Origin: Dryomyza anilis
Taxonomy: Eukaryota > Arthropoda > Insecta > Diptera > Dryomyzidae
NCBI GenBank assembly: GCA_951804985.1
Contig: OX638135.1
Coordinates: 40,701,564-40,765,563, forward strand
Reading direction: 5' to 3'
Length of the DNA: 64,000 bases
Shown here: piece by piece, positions 36,341 to 47,220 of the stretch
How the letters are laid out: every line of letters starts with the position of its first letter
Position numbering within the stretch: the stretch's first letter is position 1
Translations under genes and position numbers: made by a program
Notes under the pieces: generated by a model
Databases searched by the model: none
The model's input: the letters and a program-made list of their open reading frames with translations, nothing else
Told to the model about the DNA's origin: nothing

Positions 36341-36497
36341 AATAAAATATGATATTTCACTAAAAATCAAATTGTTCACTAATAATTTAATTTTTTTTAT
36401 TAAAAATTGAAAATTTCACCGAAAATTCTAGTTTTTAATAAAAAATTTAAATTATTAGTGAACAATTTAATTTTTAGTGAAATATCATATTTTATTG
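36341..36497. repeat. 157-bp AT palindrome, copy 3
   Basis: Same unit as 33288-33446 (CAATAAAATATGATATTTCA... and complement), here between a subtype-b and a subtype-a DINE copy. Confidence 0.85.
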
Positions 36498-36539
36498 TTT
36501 TTTTTTATTATTATTTACTGTTTTAAAAATAAATATAAT

Positions 36540-37690
36540 CCATGGGAAATTTTAAATTTGGTGTTATTATGATAGTTAAAATTATCAAAATTATAGTCGG
36601 TCTAAGCCGACTATAAATACCCTACACATATGTGTGGTTAACATTCAACGTGGTATATTGGTCACCAGGGTATGCGAATCCTGAAAATAATTACAAAATT
36701 TCAATCGCTGAAGAATGTCCATTCATTTGATACCCGTATTTACAAATGGGTAGGTGTACCGAATTTCGATATATTTTTGGGAACCACATGTCGGCGGAAA
36801 ACATTATTTTCGTGTATTTGAGCATGACTTCAATATATATTTGACAAAAAAGTTTATCTAAGCACGTATACAGTAAAATTGATCTGTAGATTTAAATTTA
36901 ATATGAGGTACTTGAATATAAATGGTCAGATCACAGGTCACAATGGACCGATCTTCCCAATTTCTTCACATACAGCGTAGGTGTATAAGTAATCTAATTT
37001 ATGAGTTTTTTCTTCAATTTTTTAAGTAGTAGTTATTTCAACAGACCGACAGGCAGACGGAAAATTTTAATTGTTCACCAATAATTTAATTTTTTATTAA
37101 GAATTGAAATTTTCACCGAAAATTATTTTTTTCACTAAAATTATAATTGTCACTGTAAATCCAATTTTGCACTTTAAATTCAAATTTTTAATTAAAATTC
37201 AATTTGTAATAAAAATTTTTCAATTACATTTCAGTATAAATGCTATTTTTACTAAAAAAAAATATAAATTTTGAATTTTAACAATAAAAAAAATGAATTT
37301 ACAACAAAAAAGGAGTTGAAAATTTGAATTTTCAGTGAAAAATTAAATTTTCAGTTAAAATTAAAATTTGTTAATGCAAAAACTAATTTGTCGGACTCTA
37401 GGTCTACCAAATGCAATATGTATTTTGCACTGGTTCAAAAAACAACAACAGTAATCGACAAAAATACCAAAAACTTGTTGGCCGACCGTACAGCTATTTG
37501 TTAAGAAAATTTGCTAAGAAAATTAGAATTTTATTGAAATGTTAAATTTGTAGAAATAAAAATTGAATTATAAGAATTTTCAATGCAAAATTGGATTTTT
37601 TTTTGACAATTGTAATTTTAGTGAAAAATATAATTTTTGGTGAAAGTTTCAATTTTAATAAAAAAAATAAATTATTAGTGAACAATTAAA
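36540..37690 (-). repeat. Inverted DINE piece and second AT-rich palindrome
   Basis: 36540-37060 is the reverse complement of the DINE 3' part at 32727-33255 (CCATGGGAAATTTTAAATT, the CGGTCTAAGCCGAC stem, ACCTACCCATTTGT hairpin). 37060-37690 is an AT-rich fold like 31905-32725, with a shared CCAAATGCAATATGTATTTT segment. It is part of the inverted arm of the 26-42-kb mosaic. Confidence 0.7.
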
Positions 37691-37726
37691 TTTTTAGTGA
37701 AATATCATATCATGTTTCATAGTTTT

Positions 37727-37883
37727 TAATGCATTTATTATCTAAACATACATATTTAACTTTTAAATAAATATAACATTCAAATAATATATAATTATTG
37801 CCGCTAAGCAACACTGAATACGCAAGCGGCGCGCTGCATCGTCGACTCGATCATGTTATTACATGGCAAGCATACATGACAAC
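37727..37883 (+). repeat. Repeat Y segment ending at the hAT insertion
   Basis: TTAATGCATTTATTATCTAA to GCATACATGACAAC, with Y resuming after the hAT element at 40369 (ATGACAACAACAGAAACACT). Confidence 0.75.
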
Positions 37884-38794
37884 CAGTGTTGCCAGTTTAG
37901 CCTTTTTAAAGCTAGATTTAGCCTTTTCTTTGTGTTTAGCTTTAAATTTTGGGGCTAACTTATTTAGTCTTTTTTAAATTAGCAAAATCTTCACAAAATT
38001 TAGTAAATAATGGAAATTTCCATAAAACAAGTGCGTCTTCATTTCAAATATTGTTTAAAATACAACCGTGATTTTGTATAAAATTTAGTTTTTCTTTGAG
38101 TATCCTAAAATTAAGAACAACCTGATGGTATCAGTATTGATTTTCGATGATCGTGGTAGCATTTTAAATATATTGAAAAAATGTCAGCCATAAAGTTTGA
38201 ATTAGATCGTTGCGGTGACAACAACGCCTTTTATAAGACCAATGCGGACCATGCTGAATTACTACATTTTTGTAAAGTGCATTATAGAACGAGAAATCCT
38301 TTCTAAATGAGTTTAGCAATGATGATCTAAAAATGTTGGATTTTCAATCCATTAAATTTTCCAGAAATACATATTTAGAAATACTTATTCAATTAAAAAA
38401 CATTTTTGTTTTTTTTTTAATTTCCAAAAAATATAGAAATATCTTAAAAATTAGTATTTGAACGCAATTCACGGTTTTAAAAAGTATAAAAGCAGATTTG
38501 AAGCAGGTAAAACTAATCATTATTCGAATTGTACATTATTTAAATTGTACATGAATTTAGGTGTTTTTTTTTTTTAAATATATTGAAAATTTGAAAGATT
38601 AAAAATTAATAGTACTGACTAATTGTACTGACGTTTAGGTGTAATTTTGAAAAATAATTGACTATTTGGCAGAGTTCGTAAAAATACATTCGCGAATGAA
38701 AAAAAAATACATTCTTTTCATTCTTATTCATTCGGAGAATGTATTTTAAAATCATAAATTCTTTACGAAAAATGGTCTCGAGCCAAAACCCACT

Positions 38795-39080
38795 TGAGTC
38801 ATTGGAACTTTGACGCAAGTGGGTTCTGGCCAAATCCCAATGAAACAGATTTGTCAAAAAAAATGTCCAATGACGCAAGCGGGTTCTGGCCAAATCCCAA
38901 TGGAATCAATTTGTCAAAAAAAAAATGTCCAATGACGCAAGCGGATTCTGGCCAAATCCCAATGGAACCGATTTGTCCAAAAAAAATGGCCAATGACGCA
39001 AACGGGTTCTCCCCTAATCCCAATGGAACCGATTTGTCCAAAAAAATGTCGATTGTGCAAGTTGTTTCTGCTTAATCCCA
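38795..39080. repeat. 59-bp minisatellite, about five units
   Basis: Units carry CCAATGACGCAAGCGGG, TTCTGGCCAAATCCCAATGG and TTTGTCAAAAAAA. It produces long frames on both strands (DASGFWPNPN..., and LGFGQNPLAS... in reverse). Frame changes between units argue that it is noncoding. Confidence 0.9.
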
Positions 39081-39626
39081 ATGAAACCAAAGATGCAATA
39101 AAATGTATGAAATAGGAATATTTAAGAATTATTCAGAATATTCTTTTTTAATCAAGCACATTTATATACATGAATTTATCATTTCATAAATTCGCGAGAG
39201 AATGAAATTCAAAGAATTTTAAACAAATTCAAAAATTCGCGAATAAATTAAATGAAAAATTAACAGAGAGAATATTCTTTAGAGATTGAATGTATTTCAA
39301 ATATTCAACGAACCCTGCTATTTACGGACATATTTTAATTTTTTTTTATGGAAACTTTGAAATTTTTATTGAAATATTGAAAATTAAAAGAAATTTTAAA
39401 TTCTCAACCAATTTTGACATTATATTTTCATAAACTTTATTTAGTGATCTTTTATTGGATAATTGGAATTTTAGTGAAAATATATAAATTATAAAATTTT
39501 TTATACTGATATATTATATTGGTTTTTCTAATATTATTTTTAATAAAATACCTAGAAAAAATAATAAAAAATATTTAGCTTCTTTTTAGCTTTTTTAAAC
39601 TTGGTTTAAGCCTTTTCTAGATTTTT

Positions 39627-40324
39627 ATACCCTACACTAAGAGTGAAGGGGTATATTCAGTTTGGTACGCCGTTTGTAACACCCAGAAGGAAGCATCTCC
39701 GGTATGGAAAAGTATATATATTCTTGATCAGCATGACCTCCTGAGTCGATTTAGCGATGTCCGTCTGTCTGTCCGTCTGTCCGTCTGTCTGTCTGTTGAA
39801 ATCCCTACTACTTTTAAAATTGAAGAGCTAGATAAATGAAACTTATAACTTAGATTACTAATATACCTACGCTGTATGTGGCGAGATCGGTCCATTGTGA
39901 CCTATGATCCGACCACTTATGTTCAAATACCTCATATAAAATGTACATATAAAGATAAATTTTTATGTATACGTGCTTAGGTAAACTTTTTTGGTCAAAT
40001 ATATATTGATATCATGCTCAAATACATGATAATAATGTTTTCCGGCGAAAAGACTTGTGGTTCACAAAAAAAAATCGAAATTCGGTACACCTACCCATTT
40101 GTAAATATGGGTATCAAATGAATGGAAATTCTTCAGCGATTGAATGTTTGTAGTTATTTTCAGGATTCGTATACCCTGGTGACCTATATATCACTTTGAA
40201 TGGTAACCACACATATGTGTAGGGTATTTATAGTCGGCTTAGACCGACTATAATTTTGATAATCCTAACTATCATAATTACACCTACTTTAAAATTTCCC
40301 ATGTGATCTAACCTTCCCAACTGG
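39627..40324 (+). mobile_element. DINE-1/mini-me-like element, subtype a, near complete
   Basis: The 5' end ATACCCTACAC is matched by GTGTAGGGTAT near the 3' end, a terminal/subterminal inverted pair. After it comes the TATAGTCGG-CTTAGA-CCGACTATA hairpin and then the 3' end CCTTCCCAACTGG. Internally it has the TATATATTCTTGATCAGCAT core, a (GTCY)n tract and the ACCCATTTGTAAATATGGGT hairpin. It sits in a T-rich site of the hAT element. DINE-1 elements are regarded as non-autonomous Helentron relatives, and these features fit. Confidence 0.9.
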
Positions 40325-40376
40325 TTTTTTGTTTAGCTTTTTCTTCAAAAAAAGTTCTGGCAACACTGATGACAAC

Positions 40377-42150
40377 AACAGAAACACTGATGGTCTTACG
40401 CAGCCGCGTTGAACAATTCACGAACCATTTCTGTCGTTTCTGAATATAAACTACGACAGTAATTCGAACCATAACCGACTACTCGGCTAATAGTTGTTTG
40501 CACAAACCCGAACAACGACTGTCGGCTATTTTGCAACAACCGAACAAGGACTATCGGTAAATGTGTTTGACTGCCACAGCCACACACAAAAACCGAACAT
40601 CAACTGTCGTCGTAACAATGTGAAAATGAAATAGCATCAGCAGCAGTGGTCGTTTTTTAAATTTGAAATACTACTGGTGACTGTCATAGTTTTAGTTTTC
40701 AGAAATGTGGTATGACTGCTGCTGCTATTTTGATTGAAATAGTCGCAGTCAGAGCATTTGCTACTGCTATTCCAACATTTCAGTTTTTTTAAACCCTGGA
40801 ATTTTATGTCAATTTTCATAACCATTATTACCTTGATAACCAACACTTATAGTTCATTTTTATTTAGTTTTTCAAAGAGAAATGTCACTTGCCGCTTCAG
40901 TATATACAAAAATGTAAAAAAAAACAAGTGATTAAGAACTTTTTAAGTAGCCCTTAAAAACTGTTTTTAGAAAAAAAAAATTGCCTTTATTTTCATTTCA
41001 CAGTGAAGGCTACGCAATATAAATACCTATATTTTTTTGTTTTGTTTGATTAAAAATATAATTTTCACAAAATAAGAAAAGCTTACTTCGCATTAAATGT
41101 CAAAAAATGTTCTATGTTGAAAATATACAATAAATGTTATTCTCATTTAGATTTCAAACGTTGTGCGACCAATTTTATTGTTGCTTTAGTATTATGATGA
41201 TGAGCTTTATTATTATTAAGGCATATTTTTACAATTTTTCACAATTCATCTTCGTTACGAAAAATGGTTCCAAATCTGCCATTAATTGAAATAAAATGTT
41301 CAATACATATTACAACTACAGCCGCGTCCATAATAATAATAATAGTTTGGCACTACAGTTCTATAAGAACTTAGGCCGAGCTCTCTCACTATTTTGAGCT
41401 GTGCGTGTTATATTTGTACTCAAAGCGGTGGGACCTACAGTTTATTGCCGAATCCGAACGGCGGGTGAGAGCTTTTCATATGCAATGTTTTACTCTCGTA
41501 GGTTTGCCATTTACTGCCGAGAGGTAGCGCGGTATAGAAAAATGTTTCTATTAATAGATGTTGTTAGCCCCAGTCCAGGCTTGAACCGGGGACCTTTCGG
41601 CTCGCAGTCCAACGCACTAACCACTGAGCTACCGGGACTGAACAGCCGCGTCCATACAATATCATAAATTTAATGTTGATAAGGAGTAGCTGTAGGGTGT
41701 CGCATTTTTTATTTTATTTATGTCAAATTTTCAAAAATTTAAGTTCAGTCGGTCAGAAGCATTCATTGACGACGGATGTTTATTTGATTTTTTTAACCCA
41801 TTAAAGCCTGCCGAATCAGATACACACCAGGATATTACGCAGTGCAATTTTCCCCATTATATTTTCCTATAATGCGTAGAACAGATGCTAAGAATTTGGA
41901 CCGATTTTGCATCTTGCATTATATTCATTATATTATTATATCAGTATGAAATTGTATATCTCTGCGTGCAATTCCCTCCATTTTAATCAAATATTTCATA
42001 AACAAATTTTAAAAAATATTACGAAACTTTTCAGTAAGATAAAGTTTAATAAATTTTTTTGGAATTTTGTGATAAATTGTGATAAATTACTCTCTCGACA
42101 CACTTTTTTGGTAACACTTTTTGATTTTTTGCAAAAACTAATATCTGGAC
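40377..42150 (-). repeat. Repeat Y, right inverted copy
   Basis: Reverse complement of 26270-27830 in order: TGCACAAACCCGAACAACGA, CAGCAGCAG, AAGGCTACGCAATATA, TACAACTACAGCCGCGTCCA, GGACCGATTTTGCATC, TTGCAAAAACTAATA. It is interrupted by a SINE at 41333 and has an extra segment of about 140 bp near 41120-41265. Confidence 0.75.
41333..41641 (-). mobile_element. tRNA-derived SINE, copy 3, exact 15-bp duplication
   Basis: On the minus strand the head has TAGCTCAGTGGTTAGTGCG (A box) and GGTTCAAGCC (B box), and the tail is (TTA)n. The insertion is flanked by ACAGCCGCGTCCATA on both sides (41318-41332, 41642-41656). The uninterrupted site is seen in the left Y copy near 26783. This proves retrotransposition after the Y repeat was duplicated. 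Confidence 0.95.
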
Positions 42151-42466
42151 GTAGATTTTATTTGCCAATTATCCGTAGGCAAGGTTCATATTTTATTTTG
42201 TGATAAAGTTTCCATCTGCAACATGGCAAAATCGTTCGATAACTTGCGATATAAAGTACCAAAAACGGACTTTTTTGCAACTTTGACTCGATTTTGTGCA
42301 AAATCTCGACGTATAGGGAAAATTCTGAGTACGCAGCAAGAATTAGGAGACCGAAATCAATCATTTGGTTTTCGGCGCTTGGTTTCGATCGGTTTTTTTT
42401 AAATAACGAAGCACGTACAAAGCAAGTGCCGAGAATAGTAAAATTCCTCTCTCGTGGCGCCGTGAT

Positions 42467-43135
42467 CAGTGTTGTCACTCTACCACAATTGTGGTAGAAA
42501 TACCAGTTTTTACGGAACTTTTATTTCAACCATTTCTACTACGGAGGGTTCAAAATCTCATTTTTTTGAGTTATGTAAAATTTGTAATGCTGTTCCTAAA
42601 AACTATCAAACTCAAATTAGAATATTGAAAGAAATAACCGTAAGTTTAAAAATGAATTTTAGACAAACATTAAAGCTCCAATCTTTCAGTCTGATTTCAT
42701 GATCGTGAATTTCCATTAAAAAAGCAAAATGCGTCTTTCAAATAAGATCGTTTAAAAAATGCTCTATTTAGAATGAATGTGCCTATAAAGTGAGTCTTTG
42801 ATATAAAATAAGTCATATATTTGCAATAATTTTTTTTTTTTTTTTTTGCTTTTTCACATTGAATTTTCAACCTAATTCCCTAAGCTTGAGTCTAACTGGA
42901 ATCTATGTATTTATTGTGTTGTTAAAGAAAAATTTATAATTGGTTTAATTTGTTTTAAAATTATAATATCGGCCATTTTTTATTAATTAAATTAGTCAAA
43001 TATATATAAAGAATATATACAAATTATATATATTACGTATTTACTAAAATATAAAAAGCTACCATTATTTTGTAAAATCTACCACTATTTTTTTGCCCAA
43101 TCTACCAATTATTATAATTTTAAGTGACAACACTG
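42467..43135. mobile_element. hAT-like MITE, 669 bp
   Basis: The termini are CAGTGTTGTCACT and AGTGACAACACTG, perfect 13-bp inverted repeats. Flanking 8-mers GCCGTGAT and GCCATGAT differ at one base, and the empty site is at 16164. An 18-bp palindrome CTACCACAATTGTGGTAG lies just inside the left end. No transposase frame. Confidence 0.85.
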
Positions 43136-43202
43136 GCCATGATGTGTTGTAAAAAAATATGATGCACGAGTGCCGAGACTGCGTAAATAAATTTATGTAA
43201 CA

Positions 43203-43973
43203 CACTCTAAGAAATCCGATTTAGGATTAGTGATTTTGCTACATTTATTACTGTCAATTTACTCATTTTTTTCAATTAAAAACACTAATACGTCCGTAAA
43301 AATAAACATCTGACGTGTTTTTCATGAAAAATATGTTATTTTACACAAATGAACTATTTTTAACTGCATCGCACTTTTAAAATGGTAAATTTTACAGATT
43401 CTGCAATGTTTTGTATATAAACACATTGAAGTGTGTAAAAATTACGTCTAGCACTCACAAGTCTAGCACTAACAAGATCATTAGCTTACGCGAACGCTCT
43501 TGTATGCACCATTTTAGAAGACTCTACAGAAAAGAAAACTTGCAAATTTTAAATAAAATAAATATGCAAGGGGCGGGTTGTTTGTGAATGTGAATTTAAT
43601 TTGTGTGCAATTAAAATGACATCTCCCAAAATGTACATTCATGTTTGCGGACATTCGTTAAACAGTTATGTACTTTTTCATTTTATGTACAGTATTTTTT
43701 TCACATTTGCTGAAACCGCTCCGTTGAGATGATATAAAGTCTTGTAATAATATTTAACCTTAAAAAACTACCCGTTCTGTTGTGCTTTTTTTAACACACA
43801 TTATGTGAATAAATACAGGGTTTTGTGTGTATTTATTACACTCATAAAATTGTATTTTGAATTGATGTGTACTTGTTTTACATACTTTTATGTGTAAATT
43901 TTAATTTTACACATTCGTTGGAATTTACTACATTAATAAGAGGAAACCGGTTTCCTACATTTATTTTAGAGTG
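43203..43973. mobile_element. Candidate MITE with CACTCTAA ends
   Basis: CACTCTAAGAAATCC at the left faces TTTATTTTAGAGTG at the right. A perfect 16-bp palindrome AGGAAACCGGTTTCCT lies near the right end (43941-43956). The target duplication is not clear. Confidence 0.5.
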
Positions 43974-44463
43974 CATTGAAAGAAGATAGGTGACTTGTGA
44001 GTGCGCTCTCACACGTGCATTTCCGATTTCTGGTTTCTTCAGCAATGTTGTTTATCATGAAAAGGCACTTTTTTTACTTTGACACCATCGTCCCAACTCT
44101 TTTCTATAATCCTCGTTTTTTCGATTTTTAACCAAAGTAAATACAAATTTGTACAAACCACGTGAACGCTTGAGAAAAACTATTGTACTCTCTACGGAAA
44201 ATATGTTCCCCATAAAAATAAGGTGGGGTCCTCAAATGACAAAATTGCCTCAGATCCACCCACTAAACAGAATAATAAAGAAACAATATATTTTGTTTAT
44301 TACGTTACATGACCATCAGTGTGTAACTTATTTTTTAAAACCCATGTCTCACCCAATAGCATTGTTTATTAGTACTAAAAAATAAGGTGTGTACATTTTT
44401 TTTTGAATTTGAACAGCAAGGACATTTACCTGGGGATGCATTTGTACTACACTCTAAAAACTG

Positions 44464-44516
44464 AATAATACACATTTTTAAGTAGTACTTTTAACTACTT
44501 AAAAATGTGTATTATT
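44464..44516. repeat. Perfect hairpin, 23-bp arms, 7-base loop
   Basis: AATAATACACATTTTTAAGT... (44464-44486) and exact complement at 44494-44516. It is preceded by ACTACACTCTAAAAA, the same start as the MITE at 43203, so it may be a minimal derivative of that family. Confidence 0.9.
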
Positions 44517-44529
44517 GAAATACAGCGAA

Positions 44530-45160
44530 CATTATTTAAAAAATGCTAAGTAATTATTTAAATAATAAATAAAAGCAAAAAAAAAGTAGATTTAAAAATT
44601 AATACATTGATATTTCGTGAGCAAAATTATACTTAGAAAGTTCGGAAAAGCTAAAATTAAAATTAAATAAGAAATTAAATATTTGATATTTCATTTTAGA
44701 ACACATTTCTGTGGGCCCAATGCATAACAGCATAACTCGACTTATGTCGTTATGTCGTGTGTACCGCCATCGTATTTAAGAAATTAAAAAATATTTTTGT
44801 AATTATTTTTTATGGTTTTGGTATTTGCATTTTTGATATTGTATTTTCTTTTATGCTGTTGTTAATGATTTAGGTTTGTATGTTTGCAATAATTTTTGGC
44901 ATTTCTTTTGAATTTGATAATGTTTTCGCTTTTGATTTGTGCTTTTTCTTTTGACATAATTTGGATTTTATTATGATGTTGTTTAAAAAATGTATATTGC
45001 ATGGGAGAAGACTGCTGTCCTTTTATAGCCTATGTTACCTCTGAATACAATAGTATCCTTACGTATACATTTAAGTCAAATCGATTCGGCAGATTAGACG
45101 TGACGCTCGAACCAATAGTCAGAAAGACAAAGGTAATTTCAGTTATATACGAAATAAAAT
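44530..45160. other. Unassigned AT-rich sequence
   Basis: No gene or paired ends seen. A CGACTTATGTCGTTATGTCG motif near 44740 recurs loosely near 46510. Confidence 0.35.
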
Positions 45161-45162
45161 AA

Positions 45163-45260
45163 AATGGCACAGCAGTTCTGAAGAATGTAGGCCGATCTCT
45201 TTCCAACCATTTATGCTGAACATGTTTAATTTGTACTCAAATGGTAGGACCTACAGTTGA
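45163..45260 (-). mobile_element. Diverged SINE fragment, 3' part
   Basis: Minus-strand match to the SINE 3' region (ACTGTAGGTCC, TTGAGTAC, GAGATCGGCC, CTTC...AGAACTG), ending in an AT tail. It lacks the tRNA-like head. Confidence 0.6.
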
Positions 45261-45275
45261 AAGCAGTATTGGTCA

Positions 45276-45319
45276 AAAATATCACAGTCCTGAACTCAAG
45301 TTCAGGACTGTGATATTTT
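45276..45319. repeat. 44-bp palindrome, 21-bp perfect arms
   Basis: AAAATATCACAGTCCTGAACT, two bases, then its exact complement. It is directly downstream of the SINE fragment. No known site assigned. Confidence 0.9.
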
Positions 45320-45744
45320 ACTTGGAAATTACTTGGAAATTATTAAAATTATACTTCTGACAAACATCTTTAAAATATGAAACAAATACCACAATTAAAT
45401 GTGACTAAAATCGGAGTAATTGCAAATGCGTTTACTTGTATTAAATATTATGCAAATCTTAAAACATTTGAAGAATACTTGGAAAAGGTACTCCATTATA
45501 ATTCGCTAAGTAAATTTTATTTAATTAAAATAAAAGCAATTTTATGGTTGTACTTCGTCTTTGTATAGCCTTTCCCGCCAAAATTGTACAATGGCGTGAG
45601 TTTTTGTCGCTTGAATAGTGTAGGCACATTTAAAGCTATTAAGTGCGAATAATGCAAAAAGTTTTTAAATCGCCTAAACTAGTAGTTTTTCTAAAAATAT
45701 ACCTCGAGTCTTTTCATATACTTATTTGCAGTGAGTATATTGTA

Positions 45745-45910
45745 GTTCGATTGGTTAGTACGTTGGACTACGAGCGAAAAGTCCCGGGTTCGATATCCGC
45801 AACCCCCCATGAATAAACTTTTTACCACGCCGTTCGGATTCGGCGTTAAACAGTAGGTTCCATCACTATGAGTACGGAGTAAAGTCTTCAAGACAAGCGC
45901 CAAACTATTA
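45745..45910 (+). mobile_element. Second-type tRNA-derived SINE, 9-bp duplication
   Basis: The head GTTCGATTGGTTAGTACG (A box) and GGGTTCGATATCC (B box), a shortened body sharing CGTTCGGATTCGGC and GCCAAACTATTA with the longer SINE, flanked by TATATTGTA at 45736-45744 and 45911-45919. It is probably a related subfamily with a deleted middle. Confidence 0.7.
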
Positions 45911-45919
45911 TATATTGTA

Positions 45920-47079
45920 AATAAAACAATTTTCTTTAGACGTACATCTTGTCTTTTTTAAAATATAACAAGAGTTTTGTTGATGGAAAATACTTCTGGT
46001 ATATTTACAAAGCATAAATTCAAAATTAAAGTCGGTGTTTCATATTTTTGATGTTTTTTAAATCTCTTAATAGAACTAATCACGACTTGGAAATTATAGA
46101 ATAGAAACTGAAAATTAGATTGCCTTAAAAATAATACATCTTAATAAAAATAAGTTATAAATCCATATTTTTATGATAAACCAAAATGATGAATCGTAAA
46201 TATTCCAAATAAGCTTTGTAAAAATATATGTGAATTGACAGTAATAAAGTTGTATAGTTTCTTATCGAATTGTAAATTTAAAGTATTCAAAGCTTATTAT
46301 ATAATAGTTATCCAAAAATTTTAATAAAATGTAGTAAATAATATGGTTTTCTTTTTGTAAAGAATATACAGTAATTTTAATTTTTTAGTTTTATAATATT
46401 AGCCTTGTTATAGAAACATGATTACATAAATCGAACCAATATTTAATATGGTAAAACAACATAAATTTAGAATATTCGAAATTTTCTATTCGGCATAACA
46501 ACATTAGTCGACATATGTTGCTCATTTTATTTTTTTGCTTTGTGTAATAACAACATAACAAGACTTATGCACATTAAATATCAATATTTCAATTTGGAAT
46601 AACAACATTTAATACTAATTTCGCTATAAGTATTAGAATAATAAACAATTTATAAAACTAGTATTTTTTACAAAATATACTACTAATATGTGAGATATTT
46701 GCGCTGATAAACCTTAAAAATCTTAATACAATTTTATGCTATAATTAGTTAAACCTTTAAAATGCTCTCCTGAAAAGTAGTAAAAAATGACTTATGTTGT
46801 TATTGCTTGAGACCACAGATTTTATATTTAAGCTTACACCAAAAAAAAGAATAATTTTCCACATTTGTAATTGCAATTTTACACATATATTGTTGATTAT
46901 TAAAGTTTAAATTTAAACATTAGATATTCAATTTTAAAAGCGTGTTTGTAAATGCGACTCTAAAGCGAGGAAACAAGTTGCCTTGCTTTATGATCGTAGA
47001 ATTAAACTAATTTTCTTTTGTATGTATATATGTGTTTATTTCTGTATAAAACAATCGATAACATAGAAAATTATCAAAA
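45920..47079. other. Unassigned AT-rich sequence
   Basis: No protein motif, RNA gene or inverted ends found. It contains repeated CATAACAACAT-like words. Confidence 0.4.
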
Positions 47080-47220
47080 ATGTACAACAGCGAAGGGCAA
47101 ATGCGCCATTAACAAAATGCCTAAGGGTTTGTGCGTTTGAAATGCTTTACACTTAAAACAATGTTGATCGAAAGCTTTTGTAAAAGCTTTTTTTATCTTT
47201 TATGTGGCAATATTGAAATA

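Larger units (their letters stand above)
37884..40368. mobile_element. hAT-like non-autonomous element with 8-bp duplication
   Basis: The termini are CAGTGTTGCCAG and CTGGCAACACTG. A perfect 8-bp duplication ATGACAAC lies at 37876-37883 and 40369-40376. The uninterrupted site exists at 33815. The CAGNG start and 8-bp duplication are hAT hallmarks. The 2485 bp contain a 59-bp minisatellite and a nested DINE (39627-40324), and no transposase frame. Confidence 0.85.

Noticed and set aside
38794..39075. Repeat protein DASGFWPNPN... and its reverse-strand counterpart
   Set aside because: It is a 59-bp minisatellite. Length changes between units shift the frame, and it sits inside a non-autonomous hAT element.
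41401..41667. 88-codon plus frame across the SINE
   Set aside because: It is the antisense of a tRNA-derived SINE and ends in its tRNA-like head, so it is not a gene.
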